Of a stretch of 64,000 nucleotides of DNA, positions 42,277 through 50,829 are shown in pieces. Within the stretch, counting starts at the first letter, position 1, and each line of letters starts with the position of its first letter. The position numbers were made by a program, and so were the translations under genes. A model generated the notes under the pieces. The model was not told where the DNA came from and made no database searches. It was given only the letters and a program-made list of their open reading frames with translations. Source of the stretch: ZC4RG35 sp040878345 (lineage in GTDB: Bacteria; Actinomycetota; Acidimicrobiia; Spongiisociales; ZC4RG35); the NCBI GenBank assembly GCA_040878345.1, contig JBBDML010000018.1, positions 124,001 through 188,000 on the forward strand. Reading direction: 5' to 3'.

Positions 42277-43439
42277 ACCGCAGGGAATCGCTGCGCCGCT
42301 GGCTCGACCGGGCCCTCGCTGCAGTCGACGCCGAAGAACTCGTCTACCGACAGCTCGCCGGCACCGGTTGTGGAGCCACGGTGTTCGCCATCGGCAAGGC
42401 TGCCCCCGCCATGACCAGGGGCGCCGCCCGCGCTCTCGGCGCCATCACCGGCATTTGCATCACCAACGTCCCATCACCGACCCCCGCGGGCGTCGAGGTG
42501 GTCATCGGCGACCACCCCATCCCCGGTCCGGCCAGCCTCCAAGCCGGAAGACGGGCCCTTGACCTGGCAGGGCGGGTGGAAGGACGATGCATCGCCCTGA
42601 TCTCAGGTGGCGGTTCGGCTCTCTGTGAGGCGCCACTCCCTGGCATCGAATCGGGTCTGATCGTCACCGCGACCCGTGCCCTCCTCGAGAGCGGCGCTCC
42701 CATCGACGACCTGAACGTGGTCCGCAGCCATCTCTCCGCCATCAAATCGGGTGGTCTGGCCCGGGCAATAGGTGGCCCTGTCGAAACCTTCGTGCTATCG
42801 GACGTGTCGGGTCATGACGTGGGCTACGTGGCATCAGGGCCGACCTTGGCCCGTCCTCATCAGCCGGACCGGGCAATCGAGCTGATGAAGGCCCACGGGC
42901 TTTCAGTCGACGCCGCGGCCCGGGCGTCGATGAAGGCACCACCGCCTCCCACCAGCGACGGCCCGGTCACCGTGATCGCCGATGGCATGACCGCGGCTCG
43001 GGCGATGGTCGCCGCCGCAGCCGCCGAGGCGGTGGAGGGAAGGGTCCACAGCGACTGGCTCACCGGACCTGTCGAGATGTGCCTGGCATCCCTGTTGGCG
43101 ACATCCGGCCCGGGGCTCACAGTGGGAGCCGGTGAGCCGTCGGTGAGGGTGACCGGAGCTGGCGCCGGGGGGAGGAACACCCACGCCGCCCTTCTCGCTG
43201 CGATCAGGATCACAGGGACCGACACCGTGTTCGCCACCCTGGCCACAGATGGCGTCGACGGGTCCTCGGGATCGGCCGGGGCGATCGTCGACGGGGCCAC
43301 GGTCGCCCGTGGCGGGAGCGTCGAGCAGGCGCTGGCCGGGTTCGACTCGGGGGGATACCTGGCCAGGACCGGAGACCTGGTCGTCACCGGCCCCACCGGG
43401 ACCAATGTGGCCGACCTCTGGGCCATCTGGCATTCCTGA
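42273..43439 (+). CDS. Glycerate 2-kinase, MOFRL/DUF4147 family
   Basis: 388 aa from GTG 42273, overlapping the stop of cofC by GTGA. ATVFAIGKAAPAM, CITNVPSPTPAGVEVVIGDHPIPGPASLQAGRRAL, LISGGGSALCEAPLPGI, LNVVRSHLSAIKSGGLARA and the C-terminal TDGVDGSSGSAGAIVDG of the MOFRL domain. Phosphorylates D-glycerate, typically giving 2-phosphoglycerate. Confidence 0.9.
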   Translation: MNRRESLRRWLDRALAAVDAEELVYRQLAGTGCGATVFAIGKAAPAMTRGAARALGAITGICITNVPSPTPAGVEVVIGDHPIPGPASLQAGRRALDLAGRVEGRCIALISGGGSALCEAPLPGIESGLIVTATRALLESGAPIDDLNVVRSHLSAIKSGGLARAIGGPVETFVLSDVSGHDVGYVASGPTLARPHQPDRAIELMKAHGLSVDAAARASMKAPPPPTSDGPVTVIADGMTAARAMVAAAAAEAVEGRVHSDWLTGPVEMCLASLLATSGPGLTVGAGEPSVRVTGAGAGGRNTHAALLAAIRITGTDTVFATLATDGVDGSSGSAGAIVDGATVARGGSVEQALAGFDSGGYLARTGDLVVTGPTGTNVADLWAIWHS

Positions 43440-43455
43440 AGCGGGTGGCGCAACC

Positions 43456-43461
43456 TATATT
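43456..43461 (+). promoter_or_regulatory. -10 box (TATATT) upstream of the SDR gene
   Basis: TATATT at 43456-43461 predicts a transcription start near 43468, 17 bases before ATG 43485. GAAAGG lies between them, which argues for ATG 43485 over ATG 43464. No clear -35 box. Confidence 0.4.
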
Positions 43462-43484
43462 GGATGCGTCCCGCGAAAGGCATC

Positions 43485-44189
43485 ATGGGGAAGACACTCG
43501 TCATCACAGGCGGAACCGGCGGTCTGGGCACCGCTCTGGTGCGGCGCCTGATCCGTCGTGACTACCGGCTGGTGGTCACCTACCTCCTCCCCAACGAGGC
43601 CGAGGAGTTCGAGAAGGAGTTCGAGGTCGATGAGGAGAACGTCGTCCTCACCAGGGTCGACGCCACCAACCCCGAAGCGGTCAACACCCTGTTCAGGGGT
43701 ATTGCTGAGAAGTGGGGCAACATCCATGGCCTTTGTGCGCTGGTCGGCGGTTGGGCCGGCGGACGCGACGTCGAGGAGACCGACGACGTCAGGTTCGAGC
43801 GGATGCTCGACCTCAACCTCCGCTCCGCCTTCTATGCGGTGCGGGCTGCAGTGCCCCAACTGAAGGAGAACACCTGGGGCCGAATCCTCCTGGTGGGGAG
43901 TAGGGCCGCATTGGACAACCCGGCGAGCCAGGCCGCCTTCAACATCGCCAAGGCAGGAGTGATGGCGCTAGGTCAGACAGTGGCCCAGGAACTCGATGGG
44001 ACCGGTGTCACCGCCAATGTCTTGATGCCTTCGGTGATCGACACCCCGGCCACCCGCCAGTCCCTTCCCTACGCCGACTACGTCGACTGGCCAACACCAG
44101 ACGAGATCGCGGCGGTGGCCGAGTTCCTGCTCGCCGAGGAGTCCGGGGTCATGAACGGAGCGCTGGTCCCGGTCTACGGGCGGGCGTAG
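43485..44189 (+). CDS. Short-chain dehydrogenase-like protein without the catalytic Tyr
   Basis: 234 aa. NAD(P)-binding LVITGGTGGLGTALVRRLI, the VDAT strand, and the LDLNLRSAFYAVRAAVPQL helix. The active-site region reads VGSRAALDNPASQAAFNIAKAG: Ser139 and Lys156 are present but the usual Tyr is Phe152. The overall fold is intact, so loss of oxidoreductase activity or a changed role is likely. Substrate unknown. Confidence 0.88.
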   Translation: MGKTLVITGGTGGLGTALVRRLIRRDYRLVVTYLLPNEAEEFEKEFEVDEENVVLTRVDATNPEAVNTLFRGIAEKWGNIHGLCALVGGWAGGRDVEETDDVRFERMLDLNLRSAFYAVRAAVPQLKENTWGRILLVGSRAALDNPASQAAFNIAKAGVMALGQTVAQELDGTGVTANVLMPSVIDTPATRQSLPYADYVDWPTPDEIAAVAEFLLAEESGVMNGALVPVYGRA

Positions 44190-44216
44190 AGGTCGAGGTG
44201 GAACCGGTCGGGTCGA

Positions 44217-44855
44217 TCATCTCACCCGGCGGCGATAGGCAGTCGCCAGGGAGTCGGCGTACTCATTCCAACGGAAGCCGCTGTGCGCGGGGATCCACTT
44301 GATCCGGGCCCCCGGGCGCTGGCGTGTTAGCAGGTAGGCCTCCTTGACCAGCTCCAGGTTGGCGATGGGGCCCGACGACTTCTTGGTCCAGCCTTTCGCC
44401 TCCCACCCTGCCGCCCATTGGTTGATGATGTTGACCACCAGTTGGGAGTCGCTATAGACGTCGATCGACCGGTCGGGGGCGATCATGCGGAGACCGGAGA
44501 TGAGGGCGGTCAGCTCCATCCTGTTGTTGGTGGTGTGGGAGTCCGAGCCCGAATCCTCGGCGACGATCTCACCCTCCACCACCATCACCGCCCCCCAGCC
44601 CCCGGGACCGGGATTGCCCTCGGAGGCGCCGTCCGTGAAGACACCGGTGTCGGGGCCCTCGGCGAAGCGGTCCAGCACCTCGGCCAGGGTGAGGTCTCGG
44701 TTCTTGCTCACCGATGGCCGCCTCGCCGGGGCCTGGCTCGACCCGCTGGCTTCATTGCGACAGTCGAGGCATTGCTTGGGGACCCAGCCGGGGTAACGGT
44801 CGAGGACGTCCTTGCGGAGGTTGAATGTCTTGGCACAGGTGTCACAGGTGAACAC
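44217..44855 (-). CDS. rnhA: Ribonuclease HI with N-terminal zinc-ribbon-like segment
   Basis: 212 aa. The first 35 residues carry two CxxC pairs (FTCDTCAKTF, QCLDCRNE), a probable zinc site. The RNase HI domain has the catalytic Asp in VFTDGASEGNPGPGGWG, Glu in NNRMELTALISGL, Asp in VYSDSQLVVN and the final His/Asp region in IPAHSGFRWNEYADSLA. Removes RNA from RNA-DNA hybrids. It lies three bases downstream of a doubled histidine phosphatase, a pairing that is fused in one protein in mycobacteria. Confidence 0.93.
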   Translation of the reverse strand: MFTCDTCAKTFNLRKDVLDRYPGWVPKQCLDCRNEASGSSQAPARRPSVSKNRDLTLAEVLDRFAEGPDTGVFTDGASEGNPGPGGWGAVMVVEGEIVAEDSGSDSHTTNNRMELTALISGLRMIAPDRSIDVYSDSQLVVNIINQWAAGWEAKGWTKKSSGPIANLELVKEAYLLTRQRPGARIKWIPAHSGFRWNEYADSLATAYRRRVR

Positions 44856-44858
44856 CGG

Positions 44859-46148
44859 TCAGGACTTGCCCATCTCTTCGGACTCGAGGTGGGTTGCCAC
44901 CGAGTAGTCCAGCAACTCCGGTCCGCGCTGGGTGAGCGCCACATGGGACACCGAGGTGTTGGCCGGGGTGTGGAGAGACTCGGAGTGGGAGTCCCTGGTA
45001 TCGGTGAGGGACGAGATGTAGGACCGGATCGCCCCACCGTGGGCCACGACCACCGTGGGCTCACCGGATGCGGGCTGCAGGTCGCCAAGGGTGTTGGCCA
45101 CTCTCGATGTCAGCTCACCCCAGCTCTCCCCGGTGCGACCCCGACGAAGGTCGACCCCGTGGCGATAGATGATCTCCATCATCTCGGGCCAGCCGGTCAT
45201 GATCTCCTCGCTGGTCAACCCCTCCCACTCTCCCATGTCCATCTCCCGCAGGCCGTCGACCGGGATGATCCCGTCGAGGGCGACGTGGCGCGCGGTGGAG
45301 ATGGCGCGCTTCAGAGGTGAGGAGTAAACGGTCGGGCTCCGGCCGTACCAGGAGCCCAAAGCCTCGGCTTGACGGGCGCCGACCTCGTCGAGGTCCCAGT
45401 CACCACGGCCCTGCCACCGTTGCTCGATGTTGGCCCGGGTCCTTCCGTGGCGAACCAGCGCCAGGACCGGGGTCCCCTCCTCGAGATGACTGACCACCAC
45501 CTGGGAACGAGACCCGAGGTGGCCAGTGTCGTTGAAGGCAGCCAGCCGGAGACGGCCCGATTGCATCAGGACCCGGTTGATCCCGGTGTTGGAGGTGATG
45601 GGGTGTACCCGTCTCCCCCGCCCCGGCAAATGTCGGTGGAGCACCGACTGGAGCAGCCCGCCATGGGTGACCACCGCGGCCCGTTGACCCTCCCCGAGCT
45701 GGGAGAAGAGGCGATCAACGGCGCCCCTGGCTCGCCGGCCCACGTCGAGGAGGCTCTCACCGCCCCCCAGCGGGAGATTCCAGTCCGTGAAGGCGGCGTG
45801 GAGCTCGTCACCCTGATCCCCTTCGACCTCGGCAAAGGTCCTCCCCTCCCAGCGCCCCACGTCCATCTCGACGAACTCGTCGTCGATCACCACATCGTCG
45901 GAGAACGAGGCGGCGGTCATTCGGGCTCTGGTCAACGGCGAGCTGATCACCACATCGAACCTCCAGTGCGACAGACGCTTGCCCAGTGCCTCCAGGCTGG
46001 CCTCGCCGGCCGGGCTCAATGGCCCGTCGGTCCGGCCGTGCCATCGGGCCTCGACGTTCCCCTGGGACTCGGCGTGCCTGACGAAGACGATCTCCCTGGT
46101 GCTGGCCCGGGGCGGGTACGGCACACCTATGAATTCGCTGCTGGTCAT
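44859..46148 (-). CDS. Tandem-domain histidine phosphatase
   Basis: 429 aa, two phosphoglycerate-mutase-like domains. Domain 1 (about 18-215): IVFVRHAESQGNVEARWHGRTDGPLSPAG with the catalytic His, VISSPLTRARMTA, EMDVGRWEGRTF, VVTHGGLLQSVL. Domain 2 (about 222-425): LALVRHGRTRANIEQRWQGRGDWDLDEVG, VYSSPLKRAISTA, EMDMGEWEGLT, VVAHGGAIRSYI. Both keep the RHG/RHA and second-His motifs, so both may be active. The substrate could be a phosphosugar, a cobalamin precursor or a nucleotide. Confidence 0.92.
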   Translation of the reverse strand: MTSSEFIGVPYPPRASTREIVFVRHAESQGNVEARWHGRTDGPLSPAGEASLEALGKRLSHWRFDVVISSPLTRARMTAASFSDDVVIDDEFVEMDVGRWEGRTFAEVEGDQGDELHAAFTDWNLPLGGGESLLDVGRRARGAVDRLFSQLGEGQRAAVVTHGGLLQSVLHRHLPGRGRRVHPITSNTGINRVLMQSGRLRLAAFNDTGHLGSRSQVVVSHLEEGTPVLALVRHGRTRANIEQRWQGRGDWDLDEVGARQAEALGSWYGRSPTVYSSPLKRAISTARHVALDGIIPVDGLREMDMGEWEGLTSEEIMTGWPEMMEIIYRHGVDLRRGRTGESWGELTSRVANTLGDLQPASGEPTVVVAHGGAIRSYISSLTDTRDSHSESLHTPANTSVSHVALTQRGPELLDYSVATHLESEEMGKS

Positions 46149-46186
46149 CAGCCACTGACTCTAGGGACGGGCCCGGTCCATCGAAT

Positions 46187-48241
46187 TCAGGCGATGAAGG
46201 CCGAGGCGAAGACCAGCGAGACGATAGCCATCACCTTGATCACGATGCTCATCGCCGGGCCCGAGGTGTCCTTGAAGGGGTCACCGACGGTGTCCCCTAT
46301 GACCGCGGCCTGGTGCGACTCGCTCCCCTTGCCTCCGAAGGCGCCCGATTCGATGAACTTCTTGGCGTTGTCCCATGCCCCGCCGGCATTGGCCATATAG
46401 ATCGCCAGTAGGAACCCGGTGACCAGGGCACCTCCAAGGAGACCGCCCAGGGCCTCGACGTCGATGAAGCCGACCGTCATCGGGAGGGCGATGGTGAGCA
46501 CACCGGGGACGACCATCTCCCGAAAGGCGCCTTTGGCGGCGATGTCGACGCAGGTGGTGTAGTCGGGCTCAACTCCTGGCCTGGCCTCCGTGAGCCCGGG
46601 TATCTCCCGGAACTGCCGGCGCACCTCGTCGATCATCTTGGCGCCGGCCCGGCCCACTGCATTCATGGTGAGCGCGGCGAAGAGGAACGGGAACATCGCC
46701 CCCAGGACGAGCCCGATCATCACCTGGGGCTTCGAGATGTCGATCCCATCCAGGCCGACCGCCTGGGTGAAGGCGTAGAACAGAGCGAGGGCGGTGACCC
46801 CCGCCGAGGCGATGGCGAAGCCTCTGGCCACCGCCGCCGTTGTGTTACCAAGGGCCTCGAGGGAGTCGGTTGCCTGTCTCACCTCCTTGGGCAGATGGGC
46901 CATCTGGGCGATCCCGCCGGCATTGTCGGCAATGGGGCCGTAGGCATCGACGGAGATGGTGATCCCGAGCGTGGCAAGGACCCCGATGGCGGCGATCGCC
47001 ACCCCGTACACACCTCCATCCTCACCCATGGCCCACTCGCCGGAATAGAAGGCGACGCCGACGCCGGCCGCCACCGCGACCAGCGAGAACGCCGATGACC
47101 GCATCCCTTCAGCGATCCCGGAGATGATCAGCGTCGCTGCGCCGGTCTGAGACTGGCGGGCCACCTCCTTGACCGTCTTGTGGTGATCCGAGGTGAACCA
47201 CTCCGAGATCTTCCCGACGAACCAGCCGACCGCCAGCCCGGCGAGGACCGCCGCCCAGACTCCCACCCAGTTGTCGACGTCGTCACCGAAGACCCAGTAG
47301 GCGAGCCCGGCGACACCGGCCCCGGTGAGCAACATGGCGAAGATGGTGCCCCGCCGCAGCGCAGCCGCCTGACGATCCGGGTCCCTGGTCTCGACCAGGA
47401 ATGACCCGATGATCGAGGCGAGCATCCCCAGGGCAGCGACTGCCAGCGGGAAGACGATTGCGCCGGGGAGGAATGGGGAACCGGTGAACACCAGGGCGGC
47501 GTAGGCCACCGGCGCCACCAAAGCCCCGATATAGGAGTCGAACAGGTCGGCTCCCATCCCGGCCACGCCCCCGACGTTGTCCCCGACGTTGTCGGCGATC
47601 ACGGCAGGATTGCGCGGGTCGTCCTCGGGGATCCCGGCCTCGACCCTGCCCACCAGGTCGGCGCCGATGTCGGCGGCCTTGGTGAAGATCCCACCGCCGA
47701 CCCGGGCGAAGAGGGCGATGGAGGAGCCGCCGAGAGCGGTGGCGGTGACGATCTCGACCCAACGGGGGTCGTCGAGGAGGTTGCGGAAGACCAGGTAGCC
47801 AAGTCCAACCCCTGTCAGCCCCATCCCCGCAACGGTGAACCCCACTACCGCCCCACCGCGGAATGCGATGGGGAGGGCGGCCGGTATCCCGCCGGTCCGG
47901 GCTGCCTCGGTGGTTCGGGAATTGGCGGCGGTTGCGATCCGCAACCCGACCAAACCGGCCAAGGCTGACAATGCCGCTCCGAACAGGTAGGCCACCGCCC
48001 CCCAGGGGCGGCCCCAGTCGAGGAGCACCGCGATCAGCACCGCCATCAACGCAACAAAGGCCGCCACCCAGGCGTACTCCCGCCTGATGAAGGCCATGGC
48101 CCCGGAGCGGATGGCATCGGAGAGCTCGATCATCCGCCGGTTGCCCCTAGGGGCTGCCAGGACAAACCTGGTGAAGTAGAGCGCCAGCGCCAGGGCGGCC
48201 GCCCCGGCGGCAAGCGCGATGTACAGGACGGTGTCGGTCAT
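46187..48241 (-). CDS. hppA: Membrane-bound H+- (or Na+-) pumping pyrophosphatase
   Basis: 684 aa, about 16 membrane helices. The catalytic loops are complete: GIFTKAADIGADLVGRVEAGIPEDDPRNPAVIADNVGDNVGGVAGMGADLFDSY (shown here only as the named motif), DAYGPIADNAGGIAQM, and GDTVGDPFKDTSGPAMSI near the end. Hydrolyses PPi to pump cations. The residue that separates subfamilies is Ala in GNTTAAVARG, the K+-dependent type; Arg replaces the Lys usual in the next positions. It fits with the PPi-producing or -using PpdK. Confidence 0.95.
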   Translation of the reverse strand: MTDTVLYIALAAGAAALALALYFTRFVLAAPRGNRRMIELSDAIRSGAMAFIRREYAWVAAFVALMAVLIAVLLDWGRPWGAVAYLFGAALSALAGLVGLRIATAANSRTTEAARTGGIPAALPIAFRGGAVVGFTVAGMGLTGVGLGYLVFRNLLDDPRWVEIVTATALGGSSIALFARVGGGIFTKAADIGADLVGRVEAGIPEDDPRNPAVIADNVGDNVGGVAGMGADLFDSYIGALVAPVAYAALVFTGSPFLPGAIVFPLAVAALGMLASIIGSFLVETRDPDRQAAALRRGTIFAMLLTGAGVAGLAYWVFGDDVDNWVGVWAAVLAGLAVGWFVGKISEWFTSDHHKTVKEVARQSQTGAATLIISGIAEGMRSSAFSLVAVAAGVGVAFYSGEWAMGEDGGVYGVAIAAIGVLATLGITISVDAYGPIADNAGGIAQMAHLPKEVRQATDSLEALGNTTAAVARGFAIASAGVTALALFYAFTQAVGLDGIDISKPQVMIGLVLGAMFPFLFAALTMNAVGRAGAKMIDEVRRQFREIPGLTEARPGVEPDYTTCVDIAAKGAFREMVVPGVLTIALPMTVGFIDVEALGGLLGGALVTGFLLAIYMANAGGAWDNAKKFIESGAFGGKGSESHQAAVIGDTVGDPFKDTSGPAMSIVIKVMAIVSLVFASAFIA

Positions 48242-48317
48242 CTCGAAGATCCCTCCGAAGCGGCAGAGCCGAGCCGGCGCCGGAGTATAGGAATCGCCGT
48301 CACAGCAGGCTGTATGG

Positions 48318-48390
48318 CAGTCCCGACCAGATTTGAACTGGCGTTACCGGCTTGAGAGGCCAGCGTCCTAGGCCGCTAGACGACGGGACC
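48318..48390 (-). tRNA. tRNA-Glu(CUC)
   Basis: 73 bases. Acceptor GGTCCCG/CGGGACT (last pair G-U), anticodon loop CTCTCAA with CTC, T-arm GCCAGTTCAAATCTGGT. CCA not encoded. Second glutamate isoacceptor in the window; not disrupted. Confidence 0.95.
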
Positions 48391-48414
48391 GGGTTGTCGG
48401 CCGAATCATCGGCC

Positions 48415-48489
48415 TGGCTCGGGGGGAAGGACTCGAACCCTCAATAACAGGGCCAGAACCTGTCGTGTTGCCTATTACACCACCCCCGA
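48415..48489 (-). tRNA. tRNA-Gln(CUG)
   Basis: 75 bases including an encoded CCA. Acceptor TCGGGGG/CCCCCGA, D-arm GTGTAATAGGCAACAC, anticodon loop TTCTGGC with CTG, T-arm GAGGGTTCGAGTCCTTC. Located 24 bases upstream of tRNA-Glu(CUC) and probably cotranscribed. Confidence 0.95.
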
Positions 48490-48606
48490 ACGCGTCTGCC
48501 TGATCGGCGGACGGGTGGTCTCCCAGAGGATACCCGAACGGCCCTCCGAGTGAAAAGTCATCAGCTCATCGGCCCCGGCCTGAAATCACACCTCCCAAGC
48601 CCGATC

Positions 48607-48984
48607 TCAGGCCTTCTTCTCAGACGCCTCGGTTTCGGCCATTCGGGCCCTGACCAGGGTGGTCACCAAGTCGGCCGGGAGGGGTTGGTGCGCCTGGAAT
48701 CGGATGGTCCCCTTGGAAGTGTCGTACCCCTCGACCAGGTGGGCGTGGGCCTCCATCACCGCCGGGCTCTGGACATAGAAGGCGCAATGCGCCTTGGCGG
48801 CTCCGTAGGAGACCAGGGGGCGACCCAGGTACTTGAAGGCAGGGACCCCGTAGCCGAGGCCCTCGACCGCCTCGGGGGCGGCGGCCTTGATGACGGCTCG
48901 GAGCTGCTCGAGAGCGGCGCGTTGGTCATCGGGGGCGGCGGCGAGGAACGCGTCGACCGTGGCCACCTCGGCGCTCTCCTTCAT
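48607..48984 (-). CDS. DUF1801 (YdhG-like) protein
   Basis: 125 aa from ATG 48984. ATVDAFLAAAPDDQRAALEQLRAVIKAAAPEAVEGLGYGVPAFKYLGRPLVSYGAAKAHCAFY is the DUF1801 pattern, with the C-terminal helix LVTTLVRARMAE. Small cytosolic proteins of unknown biochemical role, with an alpha-beta fold like frataxin-related YdhG. Confidence 0.85.
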   Translation of the reverse strand: MKESAEVATVDAFLAAAPDDQRAALEQLRAVIKAAAPEAVEGLGYGVPAFKYLGRPLVSYGAAKAHCAFYVQSPAVMEAHAHLVEGYDTSKGTIRFQAHQPLPADLVTTLVRARMAETEASEKKA

Positions 48985-49008
48985 GTGCCGAAGGTAGCCT
49001 CGCCGCCC

Positions 49009-49377
49009 ATGGGCGACCACTTCAGCAACTCATTCCAGGTGAGGGATGAGAACCCGATCAAGGAGGGCCAGGCCGCCGGTGGTGCCTGGATCCACCACTC
49101 GGAGCGATGCAGCACTGTCGTGGCCTACTTCCCGCCAGGAGGTGGGATGAAGCCCCACTTCCATGAGACCCATGACGAGATAGCGACTGTGGTGGATGGC
49201 GAGGTCGAGTTCCTGGTGGATGGCGAGGTGCGAATGCTCGGGCCCGGAGACGTGGTCACGATCCCGGCGGGGACGATCCATGCTCCGATCCACACCGAAG
49301 GTGGTTGCACCCTGGTCTCGGTCTTCGCCCCCTGGTTCGATCCCGAGAATCCCGACCGGGTGGTCGTCGAGGACTGA
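49009..49377 (+). CDS. Small cupin protein
   Basis: 122 aa, one cupin barrel. Motif 1 PHFHETHDEIATVVDGEVEF (G(X)5HXH(X)3,4E type) and motif 2 PGDVVTIPAGTIHAP, with the metal ligands HxH...E and the final His. Could be a sugar or amino-acid isomerase/dioxygenase or a binding protein. Starts 24 bases from the divergent DUF1801 gene. Confidence 0.85.
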   Translation: MGDHFSNSFQVRDENPIKEGQAAGGAWIHHSERCSTVVAYFPPGGGMKPHFHETHDEIATVVDGEVEFLVDGEVRMLGPGDVVTIPAGTIHAPIHTEGGCTLVSVFAPWFDPENPDRVVVED

Positions 49378-49396
49378 GAAACATCGTGAATCGGTC

Positions 49397-49426
49397 TTGA
49401 CTTTTGTCTAGCACCGTGTCTAGAAT
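49397..49426 (+). promoter_or_regulatory. Sigma-A-type promoter giving a leaderless mRNA
   Basis: TTGACT (49397-49402), an 18-base spacer, TAGAAT (49421-49426). Transcription would start about seven bases later, at or next to ATG 49434 of the 13E12 gene, so translation is probably leaderless. Confidence 0.65.
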
Positions 49427-49433
49427 CGAACTT

Positions 49434-50756
49434 ATGTTCGAGTCCGTTAGTGTCGGGCTCCGAGCGGGGGAGTCATCAGAACCGCCCACTGCTGCCGGGT
49501 TTTGGGATGATGGCTGGTGGGTGGACACCACCCCCGACCCGATGGAGAGACTCGTCTCCAGATCTGATGTGATCCCCACTGACCTCGACACCTGGGAGCC
49601 GGGCCCATTTCTGGGAGCGGTCCTGTCGGGCATCGACCGTTCCCGACTGTCGGGTCACGATCTGGTGATGGTTATACGTGCCGAAGCCAAGATGGTGGCC
49701 CACTTCCAGGCCGGATTGTATGCCTCGATGTCCGAGATCGGCACCGTGTTGGATGATCACGAGGCTGCCTCCTCTGAGGTGGGTGTCGCCCTACGTCTGA
49801 CCCGGGCCGCCGCCGATGCCGAGCATGATCTCGCCTCCCAGCTCTCCAGGTTCGCTCAGATCCGTCAGGCTCTCCGCAGTGGTGTGATCGATCTGAGGCG
49901 GGCCCGGGTCCTCCTCGAAGCCTCGGTCGGTCTGACCTCTGAGCAGGCAGCCAGGATCATCGACCGGGTCCTTCCTGACGCCATCGGGTTGACCACCGGC
50001 CAGTTACGGGCCCGGGTCCAGAGACTCCGGATGGAATCGGGTCCCGACCAGACCCGTCTCCAATACCAGGCGGCTCTCAGAGACCGTCGGATAGTGGTGG
50101 AGGCCAACCCGGATGGGACCGCCAACCTGCTCGCATTCAACCTTGCACCAGAACGGGTGATGGCGGCAAGACGCAGACTCAACCGGATCGCCCAGGCCGC
50201 CGGCACCCCGGGAGATGACCGGACCGCCGATCAGAGACGAGCCGACACACTGTTAGACATTCTCACCGGCAGAGACCCCGGACACCCCCACGGGGCCGGT
50301 GTCGACATCGTCGTCGACCTTGCCACCCTCACCGGAGCATCCCAGACTCCTGGTCGCATCCCCGGGTGGGGGCCGGTCACCGCCGAGATCGCAAGAAGAG
50401 TCGTATCAGAACAGCCCGACAGCCGGTGGACCTACACCGTCACCGACCAGGGCCGGCCGGTCGCCACCGGAACCATCAGGAGAAGACCCACCACCACGAT
50501 GAGACGACGGGTCCGATCCCTACACCCCACCTGTGTCTACCCCGGATGCCGGATGCCCGCCAAAGAGTCAGACCTCGACCACACCGACCCGTGGGCCGCA
50601 GGCGGCAAAACCAGCCTGGAGAACCTGGCACCACTCTGCCGGCACCACCACCGGATCAAAGACCACGGCTGGACCTACCGGCAAACCCCAGACGGGGACA
50701 TCATCTGGACCAGCCCGCTCGACCACACCTACACCACCAACGGCCAGTCGCCTTGA
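49434..50756 (+). CDS. 13E12-repeat DUF222/HNH endonuclease-like protein
   Basis: 440 aa. A helical DUF222 region (LSGIDRSRLSGHDLVMVIRAEAKMVAHFQAGLYASM, LSRFAQIRQALRSGVIDLRRARVLLE) is followed by an HNH domain (PTCVYPGCRMPAKESDLDHTDPWAAGGKTSLENLAPLCRHHHRIKDHGWTY; key residues the two Cys, D-H, N and H-H-H). These proteins are multicopy in actinobacteria and are thought to be linked to mobile elements or introns; activity is rarely shown. ATG 49434 fits the promoter just upstream; an earlier TTG frame start at 49404 lies inside that promoter. Confidence 0.9.
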   Translation: MFESVSVGLRAGESSEPPTAAGFWDDGWWVDTTPDPMERLVSRSDVIPTDLDTWEPGPFLGAVLSGIDRSRLSGHDLVMVIRAEAKMVAHFQAGLYASMSEIGTVLDDHEAASSEVGVALRLTRAAADAEHDLASQLSRFAQIRQALRSGVIDLRRARVLLEASVGLTSEQAARIIDRVLPDAIGLTTGQLRARVQRLRMESGPDQTRLQYQAALRDRRIVVEANPDGTANLLAFNLAPERVMAARRRLNRIAQAAGTPGDDRTADQRRADTLLDILTGRDPGHPHGAGVDIVVDLATLTGASQTPGRIPGWGPVTAEIARRVVSEQPDSRWTYTVTDQGRPVATGTIRRRPTTTMRRRVRSLHPTCVYPGCRMPAKESDLDHTDPWAAGGKTSLENLAPLCRHHHRIKDHGWTYRQTPDGDIIWTSPLDHTYTTNGQSP

Positions 50757-50829
50757 GGACCGGCCGATAGCGCTCGCTCAGGGCACCAGGCCCGAGAGGG
50801 TGGGCCCGCGCCTAGAGTCCGCGCGGATC

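Noticed and set aside
44418..46400. Long plus-strand frames (44418-45320, 45369-46400) opposite rnhA and the phosphatase
   Set aside because: Same reason: no family signature, and the opposite strand carries intact catalytic motifs.
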